Assembly (NCBI GenBank): GCA_018343915.1
Contig: JABRWF010000001.1
Location: 2,294,001-2,358,000, forward strand
Direction of reading: 5' to 3'
Length of the DNA: 64,000 nt
Source: Agroathelia rolfsii
Taxonomy: Eukaryota > Basidiomycota > Agaricomycetes > Amylocorticiales > Amylocorticiaceae
Both the position numbers and the translations under genes were made by a program. Below, in pieces: positions 23,625-34,301 of the stretch. How positions within the stretch are numbered: position 1 is the first letter of the stretch; every line of letters begins with the position of its first letter. The notes beneath the pieces were generated by a model that saw only the letters and a program-made list of their open reading frames with translations, searched no databases and was not told the origin of the DNA.

Positions 23625-26210
23625 TCACCTCCATCCACCGAATAACCCTTGTCTCAGCGACTCAAAGAAGCCCTGGCGCGCTTGAGCTCGATCGTCGGGG
23701 GCTTTCTCTCCAACGGCCCTTCCATTCCCCCACCCTACCATCGCCGTCGTTGTCGTCGCTGCATGCGAGACATCCCTTCGCCACCCCTCAACTTTGGCGA
23801 CAGGCTTTGGGACATTTGGAAGCTGAATCGTAGGGGTATATTTGGCCACAAAACGTGGAGCCTCCGTCGTCGCGGGCATAGGTACCCAATTCTGATCCGC
23901 AGCAACCGTAGAGGACGCGACCGATTCACAGGAAGACGAAAGTGACCTCTGCTGCGCAAGAGCTAAATCGCTGAACGAAGGTAAGATGTTCTCTTCCCAG
24001 CCTTTTAAAGGTGGAGAGCGAGACCCTGGAATCTCGGGTGCGGACATGTGCTCATGGGACCCCGAGCGTACGTACTTGATACCTATCGCGCGCGACGTCG
24101 AGAACGGATCGTCATTGAAGGTAGCGTAACGACTGTGGGCTGAGGGAGGTGCTTCAGTTCCTTGAACTGCCCCATGTGTAGTCTTGGATTGATCTTGCGT
24201 TATCTGTGGTCCACAATAGAGATCGGATGTTCGAAGCGGTGTGATCGGTTTGCTTGAGTCGCTCCGAGGCATCTCTGAGACCCACGACGGGACTTTGGTA
24301 GGCGAGAAATCGACAAACGCCCTGACAGGTTTATAGCGATAGCGGCGGGGACCTGGAGGAGCAACGACCCCATTGTTGCTGAGCGGAAACATGTCTCCTT
24401 TCTTGATAGGCGGTGGTCGCTCTTGACTGTTGGAAGGCGTTATAGACAATGGCTCGGGGTCGCTTTTAACGGGCTCAACGGCAGTTTTGATGGAGGTTTT
24501 CTCGCTCTCAATCACTTGAGTATCTGATAACGCCTCATTCTGGGACGGGAGGATGATGGGCTTCGCTTTGATCAGTTCTTGGACCTGGCGCGATGACTCT
24601 GCTGCTCGAATGAAGCACCCAGTGTTAGCCATCCGACGCTGCCTTCGTTCCATCTGACGAGCTTCCACCCAAGCTTGAGCCTGCTTACTAATGTCGTCGA
24701 TCGAGTTGTCGTGAGCGATGGTATCTGTAGACAAATAACTAGGGAATAATCTTTCTGGCGCATTGACTTGCATACATAATTGGGATGATCCAGAACCTCC
24801 AGAAGTCGCTGCCAGAGTGGGTGGATTAACACCCGTGCTTGAAGCTACCTTGAAATCGGCTGGTTTGGCGGTCAAAAGCGTCGGCTGCGCAGGTTTTGTA
24901 GACAGGGCAACAGTATCTGGAGAGACTCGAACCGCGCTTTTACATAGAGATGCTTTAGTAGCAGTCATGTCTGAAGAGGCTAACGCAGCTGGGTTCGAAG
25001 TCAGTGAAGGAATTGGAGCGGCCACAGGAGTGGTGACATTGAATCTGGGATCCGACCATTTCGTCTTGGAGGGAAGGCTAAGAGGCCGAATTGTGGCGGG
25101 TTGGATAGGTTTGCAATTAGCGTCATTGAAAGTACTTGATGGTCTTGGCTGAGCAGTCTGATGACCAAGATGGCCTTTCTCGCTTGAACCCGTACAATTG
25201 GATACGTTGAAGGACAGATCAAGGTCGGGACGAGTACGATTCAGATTTTCTGTCTGTGGTGTCTTGGGAATGCGTACCTTCGGCAGCAAGCTGAGGTCCG
25301 GAGTAGAAGGCAGCTGAGTAACGGTAGCAGCAGTTGCAATAGAAATCTGATTGCTGAGAAAGCTTCCTGCATTTACAAGAGCCGAGGTTGAATCAACAGG
25401 ATCGATGTTCTGAAGAGTAGCAGGAGTTTTGATGTTTTCAGGCTCAGAGATACCTTCAGAGTGACTAGCAGCAGATTCAGGAGGAACGGAAGACATCGTA
25501 GCTGTAGTATTTATTGAAGACGAGATAGCAATATTATTATCGAATTTTTGAGCAAGCACACTAGACCCGGGTTGAGGTGTTGATATTGGTGAAACCACGA
25601 ATCGAGTACTATGCTCCCTATTACGTTGCGAAGAAGTAGGTTTATCATCGAAATCCACTTCATCGATAAGTGGGAAAAGACTAGTATCCCGTACGCCCAA
25701 CTTGGAAGACTGAGTGGGAGTGATCTGACCAGTTGTAGAAGATGCCCCTGGAGTAGGGGATCCTATATAGTCATTGGAACGAAAACTATCGCCGGAGGAC
25801 GAAGGAGAAAGATTCGGCGGAGTGAACATGCCACCAGAGGTCTTCCTCCCCATGCGAGCAAGACGTTGGCGTACCATGAGATTCAGGTAGGCATTTTCTT
25901 TTTGTTTTGCCCTACGGTACGATGAAATAAGAGAGAAAGCAGGATATATGCGAATAACGAGTACATACCGGCTGCCTGCTTCAATCTGAAGAATCAGCCG
26001 CCTCGAGCTAGCGGGAGACAACGACAATCGTTTTTCCTTATTATTGTTTTTCAGCTTCTTGGGGGAACGGGGTTGAGGTTGTTGAACGGGTTCAATGAAT
26101 GTAGGTTTATTCTGTTCTTCCTCAGCCCTGCGTTGTTTCGCCTCCTCGTCCCATTTTTTACGGAGCTCCCTCCGATTGAGCGCCTGGGGCCTGGGGCCGC
26201 ACTTGGCCAT
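23625..26210 (-). CDS. Large low-complexity protein of unknown function
   Basis: About 842 residues from two exons (26210-25969 and 25911-23625); the 57-base intron keeps the frame open, so it can be missed. I do not recognise a domain. The N-terminus is charged and looks like a coiled coil (LNRRELRKKWDEEAKQRRAE). After the intron a short helix follows (KENAYLNLMVRQRLARMGRK) and then hundreds of residues rich in Ser, Pro, Thr and Ala with basic and acidic patches. Segments that look less random are QAQAWVEARQMERRQRRMA, RYRYKPVRAFVDFSPTKVPS and the C-terminal QARQGFFESLRQGLFGGWR. Probably a disordered adaptor or phosphoprotein; no function is assigned. Confidence 0.75.
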   Translation of the reverse strand: MAKCGPRPQALNRRELRKKWDEEAKQRRAEEEQNKPTFIEPVQQPQPRSPKKLKNNNKEKRLSLSPASSRRLILQIEAGSRYVLVIRIYPAFSLISSYRRAKQKENAYLNLMVRQRLARMGRKTSGGMFTPPNLSPSSSGDSFRSNDYIGSPTPGASSTTGQITPTQSSKLGVRDTSLFPLIDEVDFDDKPTSSQRNREHSTRFVVSPISTPQPGSSVLAQKFDNNIAISSSINTTATMSSVPPESAASHSEGISEPENIKTPATLQNIDPVDSTSALVNAGSFLSNQISIATAATVTQLPSTPDLSLLPKVRIPKTPQTENLNRTRPDLDLSFNVSNCTGSSEKGHLGHQTAQPRPSSTFNDANCKPIQPATIRPLSLPSKTKWSDPRFNVTTPVAAPIPSLTSNPAALASSDMTATKASLCKSAVRVSPDTVALSTKPAQPTLLTAKPADFKVASSTGVNPPTLAATSGGSGSSQLCMQVNAPERLFPSYLSTDTIAHDNSIDDISKQAQAWVEARQMERRQRRMANTGCFIRAAESSRQVQELIKAKPIILPSQNEALSDTQVIESEKTSIKTAVEPVKSDPEPLSITPSNSQERPPPIKKGDMFPLSNNGVVAPPGPRRYRYKPVRAFVDFSPTKVPSWVSEMPRSDSSKPITPLRTSDLYCGPQITQDQSKTTHGAVQGTEAPPSAHSRYATFNDDPFSTSRAIGIKYVRSGSHEHMSAPEIPGSRSPPLKGWEENILPSFSDLALAQQRSLSSSCESVASSTVAADQNWVPMPATTEAPRFVAKYTPTIQLPNVPKPVAKVEGWRRDVSHAATTTTAMVGWGNGRAVGEKAPDDRAQARQGFFESLRQGLFGGWR

Positions 26211-26626
26211 GGGAGAGACAGGAAGAGTGACACAAAACGATATAATATGATATAGGGTTGTTAGTGTTCGAAGTTGAGGAAGGAATGTGAGGGCCCTTTA
26301 CAAATGGAAGGGAAAAAGACGATTACGTAATAGTACCGCGTTTGGAAGGTCTCGGATATACCGGCCCGGACAACAGAGCTGGATTGTCGCTGCTACTGGT
26401 GGCCTACTCGCCAGCAACGACGGCGTAGGACCCCTCAAGGCAAGATTGCTCACTCATTTTTGCTTGCCAGCTCGTCCTGCCATCCGATAAGAATGCCAGC
26501 TGCATCAAGAACGAGACGGATCTAGGTCGATTTGACGATGGATGGCAGGACGATGGTCTGGATGTCGCGGCCCACAGTGCTGAACTTTTTCTTCTCTGCT
26601 TTCTTGTCTACAGACATCAAACAGCC
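26211..26626. other. Divergent promoter region before RPL13
   Basis: About 415 bp between two start codons pointing apart. A pyrimidine-rich stretch just before the RPL13 ATG (around 26585-26610) is typical of ribosomal-protein leaders. A non-coding first exon is possible but not shown. Confidence 0.45.
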
Positions 26627-27317
26627 ATGGGTTTTGCACACAACAACGTCCTCCACAACAACCACTTCCACAAAGACTGGCAGCGCCGTGTCCGTACCTG
26701 GTTCGATCAGCCAGGCCGTAAGCTGCGCCGCCGCACCGCCCGTAAGACTAAGGCTGCCACTCTTGGTGTCCGCCCTCTCCACCCTCTTCGCCCCGCTGTC
26801 CGGGGTCAAACTGTTCGCTACAACCGAAAAATCAGAGAGGGCCGTGGCTTCACTCTCGCTGAGCTCAAGGCCGCCGGTGTGGGCCGCAAGGAGGCTCGTG
26901 GTCTGGGTATTGTCGTAGATCACCGAAGGAGGAATTTGAGCGAGGAGGGCAAGGCTCTCAATGTGGAGCGTCTCACTGCCTACAAGGAGAAGCTGATCGT
27001 CTTCCCTCGCAAGGCTGGCAAGCCCAAGAAGGGCGACTCTACTGGTGATGATCTCACTGCCCCCACCACACGCACTTCATTTGCCCTGCCTGATCCCTAC
27101 GTCCATGAGGCGCCTCGCAAAATTGCTGCGGAGGAGCGTGAATTTAAGGCTTACCGTGCCCTCCGCGATGCTCGTGCTCAGGCCAGGCATGAGGGCAAGC
27201 GCAAGATTCGCGCTCAAAAGGCAAGTAACCTCTTGTCACTACATTTGAAATATGCATTCTCAACCATTTTCTTTTCGTATACAGAAGGAGGAGGAGGAGG
27301 CGGCCAAGAAGAAGTAA
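26627..27317 (+). CDS. RPL13: 60S ribosomal protein L13 (eL13)
   Basis: Cytosolic large-subunit protein. Exons 26627-27220 and 27285-27317 give 208 residues, the usual length. Family features from the N-terminus: GFAHNNVLHNNHFHKDWQRR, VRTWFDQPGRKLRRRTAR, VRPLHPLRPAVRGQTVRYN, RGFTLAELKAAGV and GIVVDHRRRN. The intron starts with GC (AAG|GCAAGT); the alternative GT four bases on gives a wrong-frame, glycine-rich tail without the expected ending, whereas the GC donor gives KEEEEAAKKK as in homologues. Divergent from the low-complexity protein. Confidence 0.96.
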
Positions 27318-27593
27318 ATTACCAGATCAAGTGTATTTTTACTTGTTTCTTTTACATATTCTCCCGTCCCTGCTCTGGTTACTTCACTTTTTTGCATGTC
27401 ACTGCCTGCTTTTCCACTACGATGACTATGAGGATGTGTTCCTACACAACTGTTTCATATGCCCGTACATACACCCATATATGCTTGAATGATTATTCTG
27501 AGCGAACTATGCTCCGTCAAGCTCATATTTTGTTGCGGTCCGATGGTCCGAGATTTTAATTATCAATTTTACTGTAAGATCCAAGCAGCCATC

Positions 27594-28571
27594 ATGTCAA
27601 GCGATCCAGCTACTCCTCCAGCTTCAACAACGACCGTCTCATTTATCAAACCTTCATTTGGTCTTCCTGACACAATCGTACGCTATCATCCACCATGGTC
27701 CAGTCCGGCTTCGGACGCACAGCCTGAATCAGTACAAGTGACTGTCCCCCCGGCTGTAATCCACGGCATTTTCGCACATCGCCAATGGCGTGCAGGCGTG
27801 CTATTATCCGACCTCATTGCCTCTGGTACAATCGACGTGCGTGGCCAGACTGTACTTGAGCTTGGTGCAGGTACCGGCCTGCCGAGCATTACCGCAGCCC
27901 ACGCAGGCGCGCGCCGTGTCGTGTCGACCGACTACGACGAGCCGACACTGATTGCACGTTTGCGCGAGAACATACGAGTGAATGTCCCACCAGAGTGGTG
28001 GCGATCGTCGTCATCACGAGTGGTCCAAGTACTAGGCCATACATGGGGCACGGCTTCCGTTGAAGATCTCTACCCCTGGGATGCACAGAGGAGAACATAT
28101 GATCGATTCGACGTCGTGCTGTGTGCCGACTTGTTTTGGGACAAGTTTAGTCACGATGCATTGGTCAAGACGCTCGCGCAGGTCGTTCATTCGGGAAAAG
28201 ATAGTGATTGTGCAGATACAACTCGGACGAAGGTGTACGTTGTCGCTGGCTTACACACTGGGCGTGCGGTACTGGATCATTTCTTTCGACTTGCAAGCGC
28301 GGCTGGGTTTGCGATTGAGGGTGTTGACGGGGATCCTGATCTGTATGAATGGGCCTTTGTCCAAGGACAGGAAGATGAACAGCAACAGCAGGGTGTGGTG
28401 CTGTCACAGTCGAACACATCCGGGTCCACGGAGGGGCCTGCAGTAACAGTCGAAGAGGCTAAGAGCACATTGGACGGCAGAAAGCGACGATTTGATGCGT
28501 CGGTGTCCGATGGGCCCATTTCAGAAAGGAATGGCTGGATGGTCAGGGCAACGTTGTTCTGGAAAAGCTAG
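27594..28571 (+). CDS. EFM7/NNT1-like lysine methyltransferase
   Basis: Seven-beta-strand SAM-dependent methyltransferase of the family that includes yeast Efm7 (formerly NNT1), which methylates the N-terminus and nearby lysine of eEF1A. Intronless, about 325 residues. Motif I is VLELGAGTGLPS, an acidic post-I strand is VVSTDYDEP, and FDVVLCADLFWD gives the DxxF/Y-type motif typical of the group; HGIFAHRQWRAGVLLSDL is the conserved upstream segment. The start at MSSDPATP is the ATG nearest the conserved region, though the frame stays open upstream. A disordered insert (EDEQQQQG to STLDGRKRR) sits near the C-terminus. Confidence 0.83.
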   Translation: MSSDPATPPASTTTVSFIKPSFGLPDTIVRYHPPWSSPASDAQPESVQVTVPPAVIHGIFAHRQWRAGVLLSDLIASGTIDVRGQTVLELGAGTGLPSITAAHAGARRVVSTDYDEPTLIARLRENIRVNVPPEWWRSSSSRVVQVLGHTWGTASVEDLYPWDAQRRTYDRFDVVLCADLFWDKFSHDALVKTLAQVVHSGKDSDCADTTRTKVYVVAGLHTGRAVLDHFFRLASAAGFAIEGVDGDPDLYEWAFVQGQEDEQQQQGVVLSQSNTSGSTEGPAVTVEEAKSTLDGRKRRFDASVSDGPISERNGWMVRATLFWKS

Positions 28572-28949
28572 AATTGGCAAGTAATTATTCAGTCACTGGT
28601 ACGCCACAGCAACAACTGAGACGCTATTACTGTAAACATATGTTATAGACATGCTGTGACAACCTCAAGAGCATGTCCAACCTTGAACGTTTGCTTGAAC
28701 GGCCACCCTGATCTGGCAGATTAACTGGACACCTCATGGCTGGGCTGCCTTGAAATCAAGGCTGCGGCGGTGGCGTCAAGGCATGTATCAAGGACGGTGA
28801 AACCCAATAAATCGATGAAGAGGACAAAATTGTAATACTCGCTTGTTTCCAACCACCGATAATTATAATAATTTATCACATTCTACTATAGTACAGAGAA
28901 TGCGGGCTCGAACCCTTAATGTGTCATCATCGCCCTCTCATCGCCACTG
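28572..28949. other. Convergent 3' intergenic region
   Basis: AT-rich; no gene. A tRNA B-box-like string at about 28903-28915 was examined and dismissed. Confidence 0.5.
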
Positions 28950-30165
28950 CTAACTGACTTCTAGAATGATGTCTTCGGCGCGCAGGAGGAGCCGTTGGGT
29001 CCAGTACTTGGTTAGCTTGTACACCTGATACAACGCTCTAGCAAAGTGGAGAGAAGATAAGACATTAGTCAGCGACGTTTAGACGCCGAATTTCGAATTT
29101 CACGTAATAAGCCCAGAACCCTTACCTGGCTGCACCAGCGACAAGAAGTAGCAGCACAAGCAGGGCGGCCACATCTTTGATGTTGCCGCCGCGCCGATTG
29201 TTTGAGCGACTGGCACGATAACGTGCAATCCACTGCACGGGTGCGAGCATGTGCGACGATATCAAAATGTATACCAGTGACATGGCGCCAACTAGGGGAA
29301 GACCGAGTAAGAAGCGTTGCAATAGGCGCAATAATAACCCCTGTTCGGCCTTGACGACATGGCCACCAGTGGGAGTGAGCAGCACATGCGGTCGACGAGC
29401 GGCAAATGCGGCATCAACAATCTCGCTCTCTTCGCGCAGGATGCGGAACGCTGCACGTAAAAGGTCTGCACCGACCTCGAACGGAGAGACAAAATGGTAG
29501 CCGAAATACCAGCCAGAATGATAACTCGAGCTAGGTGGTCTCTCTAGTGTGTCCATGAAGTATGTGGTGACAAATGATGCCGCCAAGACAATAAACGTGA
29601 AAAAGATAGAAGATATGGCGGCCACAATGACTACATGTGTAAGAGGTTTACGTCAAATAATTAGGTCACCTAGTGAATTATAGATTATAAAACTAACCCG
29701 GGTTGGTTGCAAGGCCGGAAACACGGGTGCGCGCATAGCGATACCGATATTTACATTGAGGGCAAGCAAAGAAGGCAGACTTGTTGATATCGGACTTCAT
29801 CCATCGCCTGAGGCATTCAATATGAATGTGCTATCAGGCCATGAGTGATACAAATTCGCATGACGTGGGCCACGCCACCGGTGAGGTAGAGCAGCGGGGC
29901 TTACACTGATAGTGCCCTTGCAGAGACATGGCCTGATCAATCGACCTAGCTCAGGATCATTATCCCCACCAAAGCATATACGACATTGTCTTTCGTCATC
30001 GGGTGAATTATTACCACCTTCTGTAGTGTGGTCGTCTTGATTATTGCCGTTAACTGAAGGTCCGTTTGGATTACTATTTCTGCGGCGTAGTCCACTGATA
30101 CTAGGTTCCCAAGTGTCGATGAACTCCTCGAGCCCGAGACTGCCCGGGATAGCACGCAAACTCAT
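28950..30165 (-). CDS. RING-CH (MARCH-type) membrane E3 ubiquitin ligase
   Basis: Likely transfers ubiquitin to membrane proteins. An N-terminal disordered stretch (30165 onward, MSLRAIPGSLGLEEF) leads to a C4HC3 RING-CH: CRICFGG, RLIRPCLCKGTIS, HIHIECLRRWM and FFACPQCKYRY. An intron splits it after GTIS with exact phase. About three transmembrane helices follow (AAISSIFFTFIVLAASFVTT; LLGLPLVGAMSLVYILIS; VAALLVLLLLVAGAA), and the last exon ends YQVYKLTKYWTQRLLLRAED. RING-first, helices-after resembles MARCH5-like enzymes rather than the much larger Doa10. Divergent from the carrier gene, 291 bp away. Confidence 0.85.
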
Positions 30166-30456
30166 GACTGTGAAAGGATTTTGTCTGAATATTCCTGTAG
30201 TTTGTAAGCTGTAGACCATATACTAGTGCATTGGGGTCACTGACCGCTTTGTGCGAGCAACGACCTAAGCCGTTAGAAGTATGAACCCGAGGTACAAGAA
30301 TAGGCGCCCAGACTTCAAGTTGTTGCTTTCCACGTCATTTACGGAAGTAAAAATGGTGAATTCCCAGATCAATTCCATCAGCCTCGGCTACTCATAAGCT
30401 TGCCGGTGCCTGTCTGCTCCATTGACACGGTTGGCCGCAAGGGCGCAAACGCTAGC

Positions 30457-32847
30457 ATGAGCAATACCGCCATCATGGCCGCTGACGCCGGGAAGCCCAA
30501 CGAGGCCACACAATCACAAACCGACGGCAGCATTCGTCTCGTAGGCATTCTTGCCGGCATTGGTAGTGGTCAGTCCCTTTGTTTGCATATGTTTTTTAAA
30601 AAAAGCCGGTCGTGGTTGTTAGTGGCTATTCTGGCCTTCGAGCTTTAGCTTTACTACCAACTTCGCCGCGTCGCAAGGAATCATAATGTAGGTGCTAGGA
30701 CAAACAACTTTCTGTAGTGGCTGAACTGAATTTGACTGCAGAGCCTCCATTGCGGCATATCTAAACGTCATGACTGATTCCATCTGATTTTTTCGGGATA
30801 ATTTCTCCGTGTACTGTATACTGATGATGCATACTCAAATTTGAATAGGGCTAACTAAGGTGAGTCTCGGGACTATCTCTGAGAAGCGTTCATGCTAGTC
30901 TGGACAGCTGTTCTTATCCAAAGAATTCTTGTGATTAGGTTGCCGTGGGACATGGGTACGCTTCGTTTGCACAGGTGATTTACTTACGCCGTGCTATTCC
31001 ATGTGTCAAGTGTTCATGTGTTAAATTGTGATTGTCCCCGGAACGGACCCTCCCATAAAGCTCTCCTCGCTTCATTAACAGATGACCTCACCTCATGGTT
31101 ACTACTTCCGTCAGGTTCGATACAATCAAGACACGAATGCAGTGTAATCCTGGCGTGTACAAAGGCGCGGTATGATCGCCCGCTTTGCAAAATAACACTA
31201 GGCCCTCACAAAACAAAAATAACCATGTGTCCTATGCAGCTCGATACGTTGAAACAGACCATCAAAAACGAGGTTCGTTATCACTGCTGTCACCTTGTCC
31301 CCATGTCCAATTAGATTGCAAGAGAACACACCGCAAATGAGTATCGCCGCTGATGTTTGCAACGATGCCCTTTTTTTTACTCTCCTTTTCTTTTGTTCCA
31401 TGTATTATAGGGTATTCTGGCCCTGTACAAAGGCGCTACGCCTCCGGCCGTAGGTTGGGCTGCTATTGACTCGATTCTAATCGGTTCGCTGCATAATTAC
31501 CGCCTGTTTCTGATGCGATATGGGTTCACGGAACCGACTCCAATACGAGTGTCAGGGATTAATGCAAATACAATCCCTGACGGCGGCAATAGCAACGGTG
31601 GCGAAAGACGACTAACGTTGACTGCCCACGGAATCGCGGGTTTGTTCGCAGGGTGGACGAGGTGGGTGTCCTTGACCTTGTCATAGCTCTCGCTCGGCAC
31701 TCCCCAGTGACCCGGATATGTGGCTGACAAAAATTGACGAATGCGGTTGTCAGTGCGCTGGCTGCGACACCCATGGAGCTTTTGAAAGGTTTGAATACTC
31801 TTTCATTTATTTTCCCATTTCCCCTTCTACTGCGAGATACCGTTAATTCAATCATCGTCCTCACGGCGCTAATCTCGATTAAATGAGGCTCTTTTTGGCT
31901 TTACAAGCGCCTCTCTCTCTGGCATTGTCTTAATTCTCTAATGACCCTGCCTTTGCTTATTGCCCCTTTGCTTACTAGTCAAATTACAATTGCAACGAGA
32001 ACGGGCGGCATCCGATAGACAATTCAAGGGTCCCTTGGACTGTGCACGCCAGATCGTCCGCACACAGGGCGTGTCTGGCCTCTGGACGGGTTTCATAGGC
32101 AGTCTCGCGTTTAGAAGTAACTTCCTCTTTATGTTCGCTTCGTTCGAGGTTTGTGTTTCTCCTATGCATGCTCTTATCTTGATCACCCGTTATTAATCCC
32201 CCATTTTTACGCTTTGCCTTCATATTTTCTCTTCGGGGGACTCAATAGGTGTTCATGAGGGCGTTCTCGACTTTGGATGGGACCCGGTACCAGGTTGGCT
32301 GAAAATATCTTATTCTTCTCTCTGCCACGGAATTTCTAAACGCGAATTATGTGCTCACGTTGACAGATGAGCACCGGCACCGCAAACTTCCTGTCCGGTG
32401 GATTCGGGGCCTTCTCATTTTGGTTCGCCGCTATGCCAGCGGATAACATCAAAAAGTGGGTTTATTTGTTTTATTCTCATACACCGGACCACTCAGGTTT
32501 ATCATTTATTTTTATTTCGCTGCATGGATGTGTACGCCCAATAGTCGCATGATGGCTAAACCGCTTCCGAATTCGGGCAGGGCTGAGCCCTACGTACGAC
32601 CGACGTTCATGTCCGTCGCCAGGGAAATCCATACTCGGGAAGGATTGCCAGGGTTCTATCGTGGACTAACACCCACACTACTAAGAGCTTTCCCCGTAAA
32701 TGCCGCTGCGTTCTTTGTCTTTGAGTGGATCATGAGATCGCTGGGAGCCGAAAAGGTGACGAATTTCCATTCCTCCCAGAACACAACTCTTATGCATATT
32801 TTATTCATTTTTTATTTCCCGTCCCTTTTTTTTTTCAGACGAGATAA
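30457..32847 (+). CDS. Mitochondrial carrier (SLC25 family)
   Basis: Inner-membrane transporter; substrate not clear, nearest in look to carnitine/ornithine/amino-acid carriers. About ten exons. Three repeats are visible: first with VAVGHGFDTIKTRMQ then YKGALDTLKQTI and GILALYKGATPPAVGWAAID; second with ALAATPMELLKVKLQLQ and GVSGLWTGFIGSLAFRSNF; third with SGGFGAFSFWFAAMPADNIK and EGLPGFYRGLTPTLLRAFPV. The first signature reads GFDTIK where PxDxxK is usual, so the hinge proline is lost in repeat 1 while repeats 2 and 3 keep it. The C-terminal exon is tiny and adds TR then stop. The start ATG precedes SNTAIMAADAG. Confidence 0.85.
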
Positions 32848-34301
32848 CATGAGCGGTTGTCTGCTGGATGTTACTGCTTGATCTGACGGATTGATGAGAC
32901 CATAATGATCGCCGGATGCTTGAACATGATCACGAGAGGACGAGATAACAGTGTAGATAAATGATGTAGAAAGAGGGGGAGAGACTCAGGTACTCGCCGG
33001 TACTTTCATTGATCAGGGGGTACGTCTTCCCCGGTGTGGGATGTGTGGTGAACTCGGGCAGGTGGTGTGAGCCGAAAAAGCCTTGCGGCGATTGCTCAGG
33101 CTCACGTGGGTTAATTGATTAGGTTATGACTGCCGGATATAGACGTATAGATAGCTACCGTATTTCCTTTCTTCTCGTTTCCGAGCCCATGCGCTGCGAT
33201 CTAACTCAACAGATAGTTAAAAAAGTTTCGCGTGAGAAGAAAAAACCAGGCGGATTCTGGGCGGCGCGAAGTTGTGGCAAGTCCGAGTCGCTGGTGGCGT
33301 TACGGACGAGAGTTGACGACAACTTCGGGCTGAGCCATGAATGTCACAAACGATAGGACTGATATACTACACAACAAAAAACGAAACAGGCTGAGAACAT
33401 ACGCATTTCCTTTTTCCGACCCAATCGCATCCTAGCTGTCCAGCACGGCTGTCAATCGTCGTCCCATTGAGGATCACTGGTTTCCCCATTGGCACTAGTA
33501 ACGTGGGCACATGGATGCATGATGGGCCCAAACCTGCCAAATGACCTCATTTTATCTCCTGCGCAGTATAGTTCTGGCATTAGTTTATTGATTCCTCTGG
33601 CTTCGATATTATTAATCTGGGCCAATCTGTCGCCTGGCGACTTCTCGCCTGTTTGGTACCGTCTGCTTTGAGCCTCCCTTCCTCTCGTCGCAGGCGCGTT
33701 CCTGGTTAGATCTTATCTATCTCTCCCTGGTGCGGTGGCACTTGGCACACATGATATCTGATCCAGTGCGAACCAGCGGGCTTTCGTGTACTGTCAGTGG
33801 CAGCCCCCCTGTATGCACCGTGTCTCGTCCCTGTCGATTGCGAGCATAGTATAGAGTATTTTTGTTCACGACATCGAGAGGGGCGTACAGCGCCCTCTGT
33901 CTCTCTTGTCACCGACGCCGGTGCCAGTGCGCATACATTCAAAGATGCCATCTGTTCTTCATTATTGCTATCCTGTTATGGTAGTATCTACTGGTATGCC
34001 AGAGCCGGAGCGGATGCGAAACGAGACTTTTTGCAAGGCAACTCCGCCACTGTCCAGTCCTGTCTTCTGCTGTCAAGGTGACCTGCTCCCTTCTCAGTCC
34101 TCAGGACATTCTTGCAAACTAGTGTCTTCCATACATGCCCTCTTACCCCTTACTATTTTGCCTTTACCACCACGCTAATTGCCTCGATGACCTTAAAAGC
34201 AGCTGCATCTCCTCCCTCCAATGAACAAACTCATTCCCTCATCGTATCGGATACATCTTCACTCATACACTCCCCTCTGAATATTTCATCCAATAGTCAA
34301 C
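32848..34301. other. Gene-poor DNA
   Basis: About 1.45 kb with only short unrelated open frames and no recognisable domain. The right end should carry the promoter of the exonuclease-like gene. No clear repeat seen. Confidence 0.5.

Noticed and set aside
26614..26930. Long minus-strand open frame opposite RPL13.
   Set aside because: It is the mirror of a biased, highly expressed coding sequence and has no protein features.
28895..28925. String matching a tRNA B box on the minus strand (GGTTCGAGCCC).
   Set aside because: The T-arm stem does not pair beyond two bases and no A box, anticodon arm or acceptor stem lies at the right distance.
33126..33671. Small frames in the gene-poor stretch.
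   Set aside because: No motif, no splice partners, composition like non-coding DNA.
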